Assembly: GCA_009783395.1 (NCBI GenBank)
Contig: WRHA01000259.1
Location: forward strand, 1 to 5,363
Length of the DNA stretch: 5,363 nt
Direction of reading: 5' to 3'
DNA from: Defluviitaleaceae bacterium
GTDB taxonomy: Bacteria > Bacillota > Clostridia > Lachnospirales > WQUN01
In this document: piece by piece, positions 5,089-5,363 of the stretch
Numbering within the stretch: position 1 is the first letter of the stretch
How the letters are laid out: each line of letters starts with the position of its first letter
The notes under the pieces: model-generated
Database searches by the model: none
Seen by the model: only the letters and a program-made list of their open reading frames with translations
What the model was told of the DNA's origin: nothing
Position numbers and translations under genes: made by a program

Positions 5089-5363
5089 GTGAAAACAGAC
5101 ATTTTATCTTTACTTCCGCATGAAATTGCGGATTTTTTTCCACGCGAAGCCGGATATCGCGGCGCGCAAATCTTTGAGTGGTTGCATAAAAAAAATGCGA
5201 CTTCTTTTGATGCAATGCAAAATCTGCCCAAAACCTTACGCTGTGAGCTGGACGAGAATTTTCTTATAAGGCCTCTTATCATGACCGACAAGCATATTTC
5301 GAGCGACGAAACGGTGAAATTTTTAACACGGCTGAACGACGACGCACTTGTAGAGTCTGTTTT
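5089..5363 (+). CDS. rlmN: 23S rRNA (adenine2503-C2)-methyltransferase / tRNA m2A37 methyltransferase, N-terminal part (3' end outside window)
   Basis: Ninety-one codons are visible and the frame is still open at the right edge. The family N-terminal region is clear: KTDILSLLPHEIADFF, then AGYRGAQIFEWLHKKNATSFDAMQNLPKTLRCELDENF, then SSDETVKFLTRLNDDALVESV. This aligns by memory with E. coli RlmN [21 protein letters not shown] and DGTIKWAIAVGDQRVETV. RlmN is a cytosolic radical-SAM enzyme that methylates A2503 of 23S rRNA and A37 of some tRNAs. The cluster-binding cysteines and the methyl-carrying Cys lie beyond the window, so activity cannot be judged. The start is taken as GTG at 5089, which gives the common MKTDI-type N-terminus. 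GAAGG (5071-5075) is 13 nt upstream, a long spacing. The ATG at 5078-5080 is in another frame and stops after four codons. Confidence 0.93.
   Translation, partial: MKTDILSLLPHEIADFFPREAGYRGAQIFEWLHKKNATSFDAMQNLPKTLRCELDENFLIRPLIMTDKHISSDETVKFLTRLNDDALVESV

Overview
This is an ordinary-looking bacterial chromosomal segment of moderate G+C, dense with housekeeping genes and with short gaps. From left to right it holds: the C-terminal half of S-adenosylmethionine decarboxylase (speD, + strand, cut by the left edge); a HAD-superfamily phosphatase/mutase (+); a convergent minus-strand operon read rpmF (ribosomal protein L32) - plsX - acpP - rnc; a 256-bp divergent intergenic region; and a plus-strand run of a type IV pilus/type II secretion inner-membrane platform protein (PilC/GspF/ComGB family), a type IV pilin-like protein, and the N-terminal part of rlmN (cut by the right edge).

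The taxon cannot be fixed from the sequence. The rpmF-plsX-acpP-rnc order is widespread, but here fabH, fabD and fabG are not between plsX and acpP. The ACP core (DSLDIFQIISELEE) reminds me of Clostridia-like ACPs, and the platform protein has the short form typical of ComGB. The SpeD, in contrast, is clearly the long Escherichia coli type, which is also known outside Proteobacteria. An anaerobic Clostridia-like lineage or another less-sampled phylum is possible; this is a weak inference.

The minus-strand operon links ribosome synthesis (L32, RNase III processing of rRNA) with phospholipid and fatty-acid synthesis (PlsX makes acyl-phosphate from acyl-ACP; AcpP is the acyl carrier). It has a consensus sigma-70 promoter just before rpmF, an intrinsic-terminator-like hairpin between rpmF and plsX, and a 4-nt acpP/rnc overlap. 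The plus-strand group supplies two parts of a pilus or pseudopilus machine, but no ATPase, prepilin peptidase or secretin gene lies in the window. rlmN follows the pilin after 10 nt and is probably co-transcribed.

The least explained DNA is the rpmF/gspF intergenic region (3351-3606). It carries the rpmF promoter, a perfect 27-bp palindrome with a T-tract on the minus-strand side, and a leader in front of the platform gene with several inverted repeats. That leader holds two copies of AGGGCGA that could compete for one complementary segment, one copy overlapping the likely ribosome binding site. No known riboswitch class was recognised. I saw no mobile element, CRISPR array, tRNA or rRNA.
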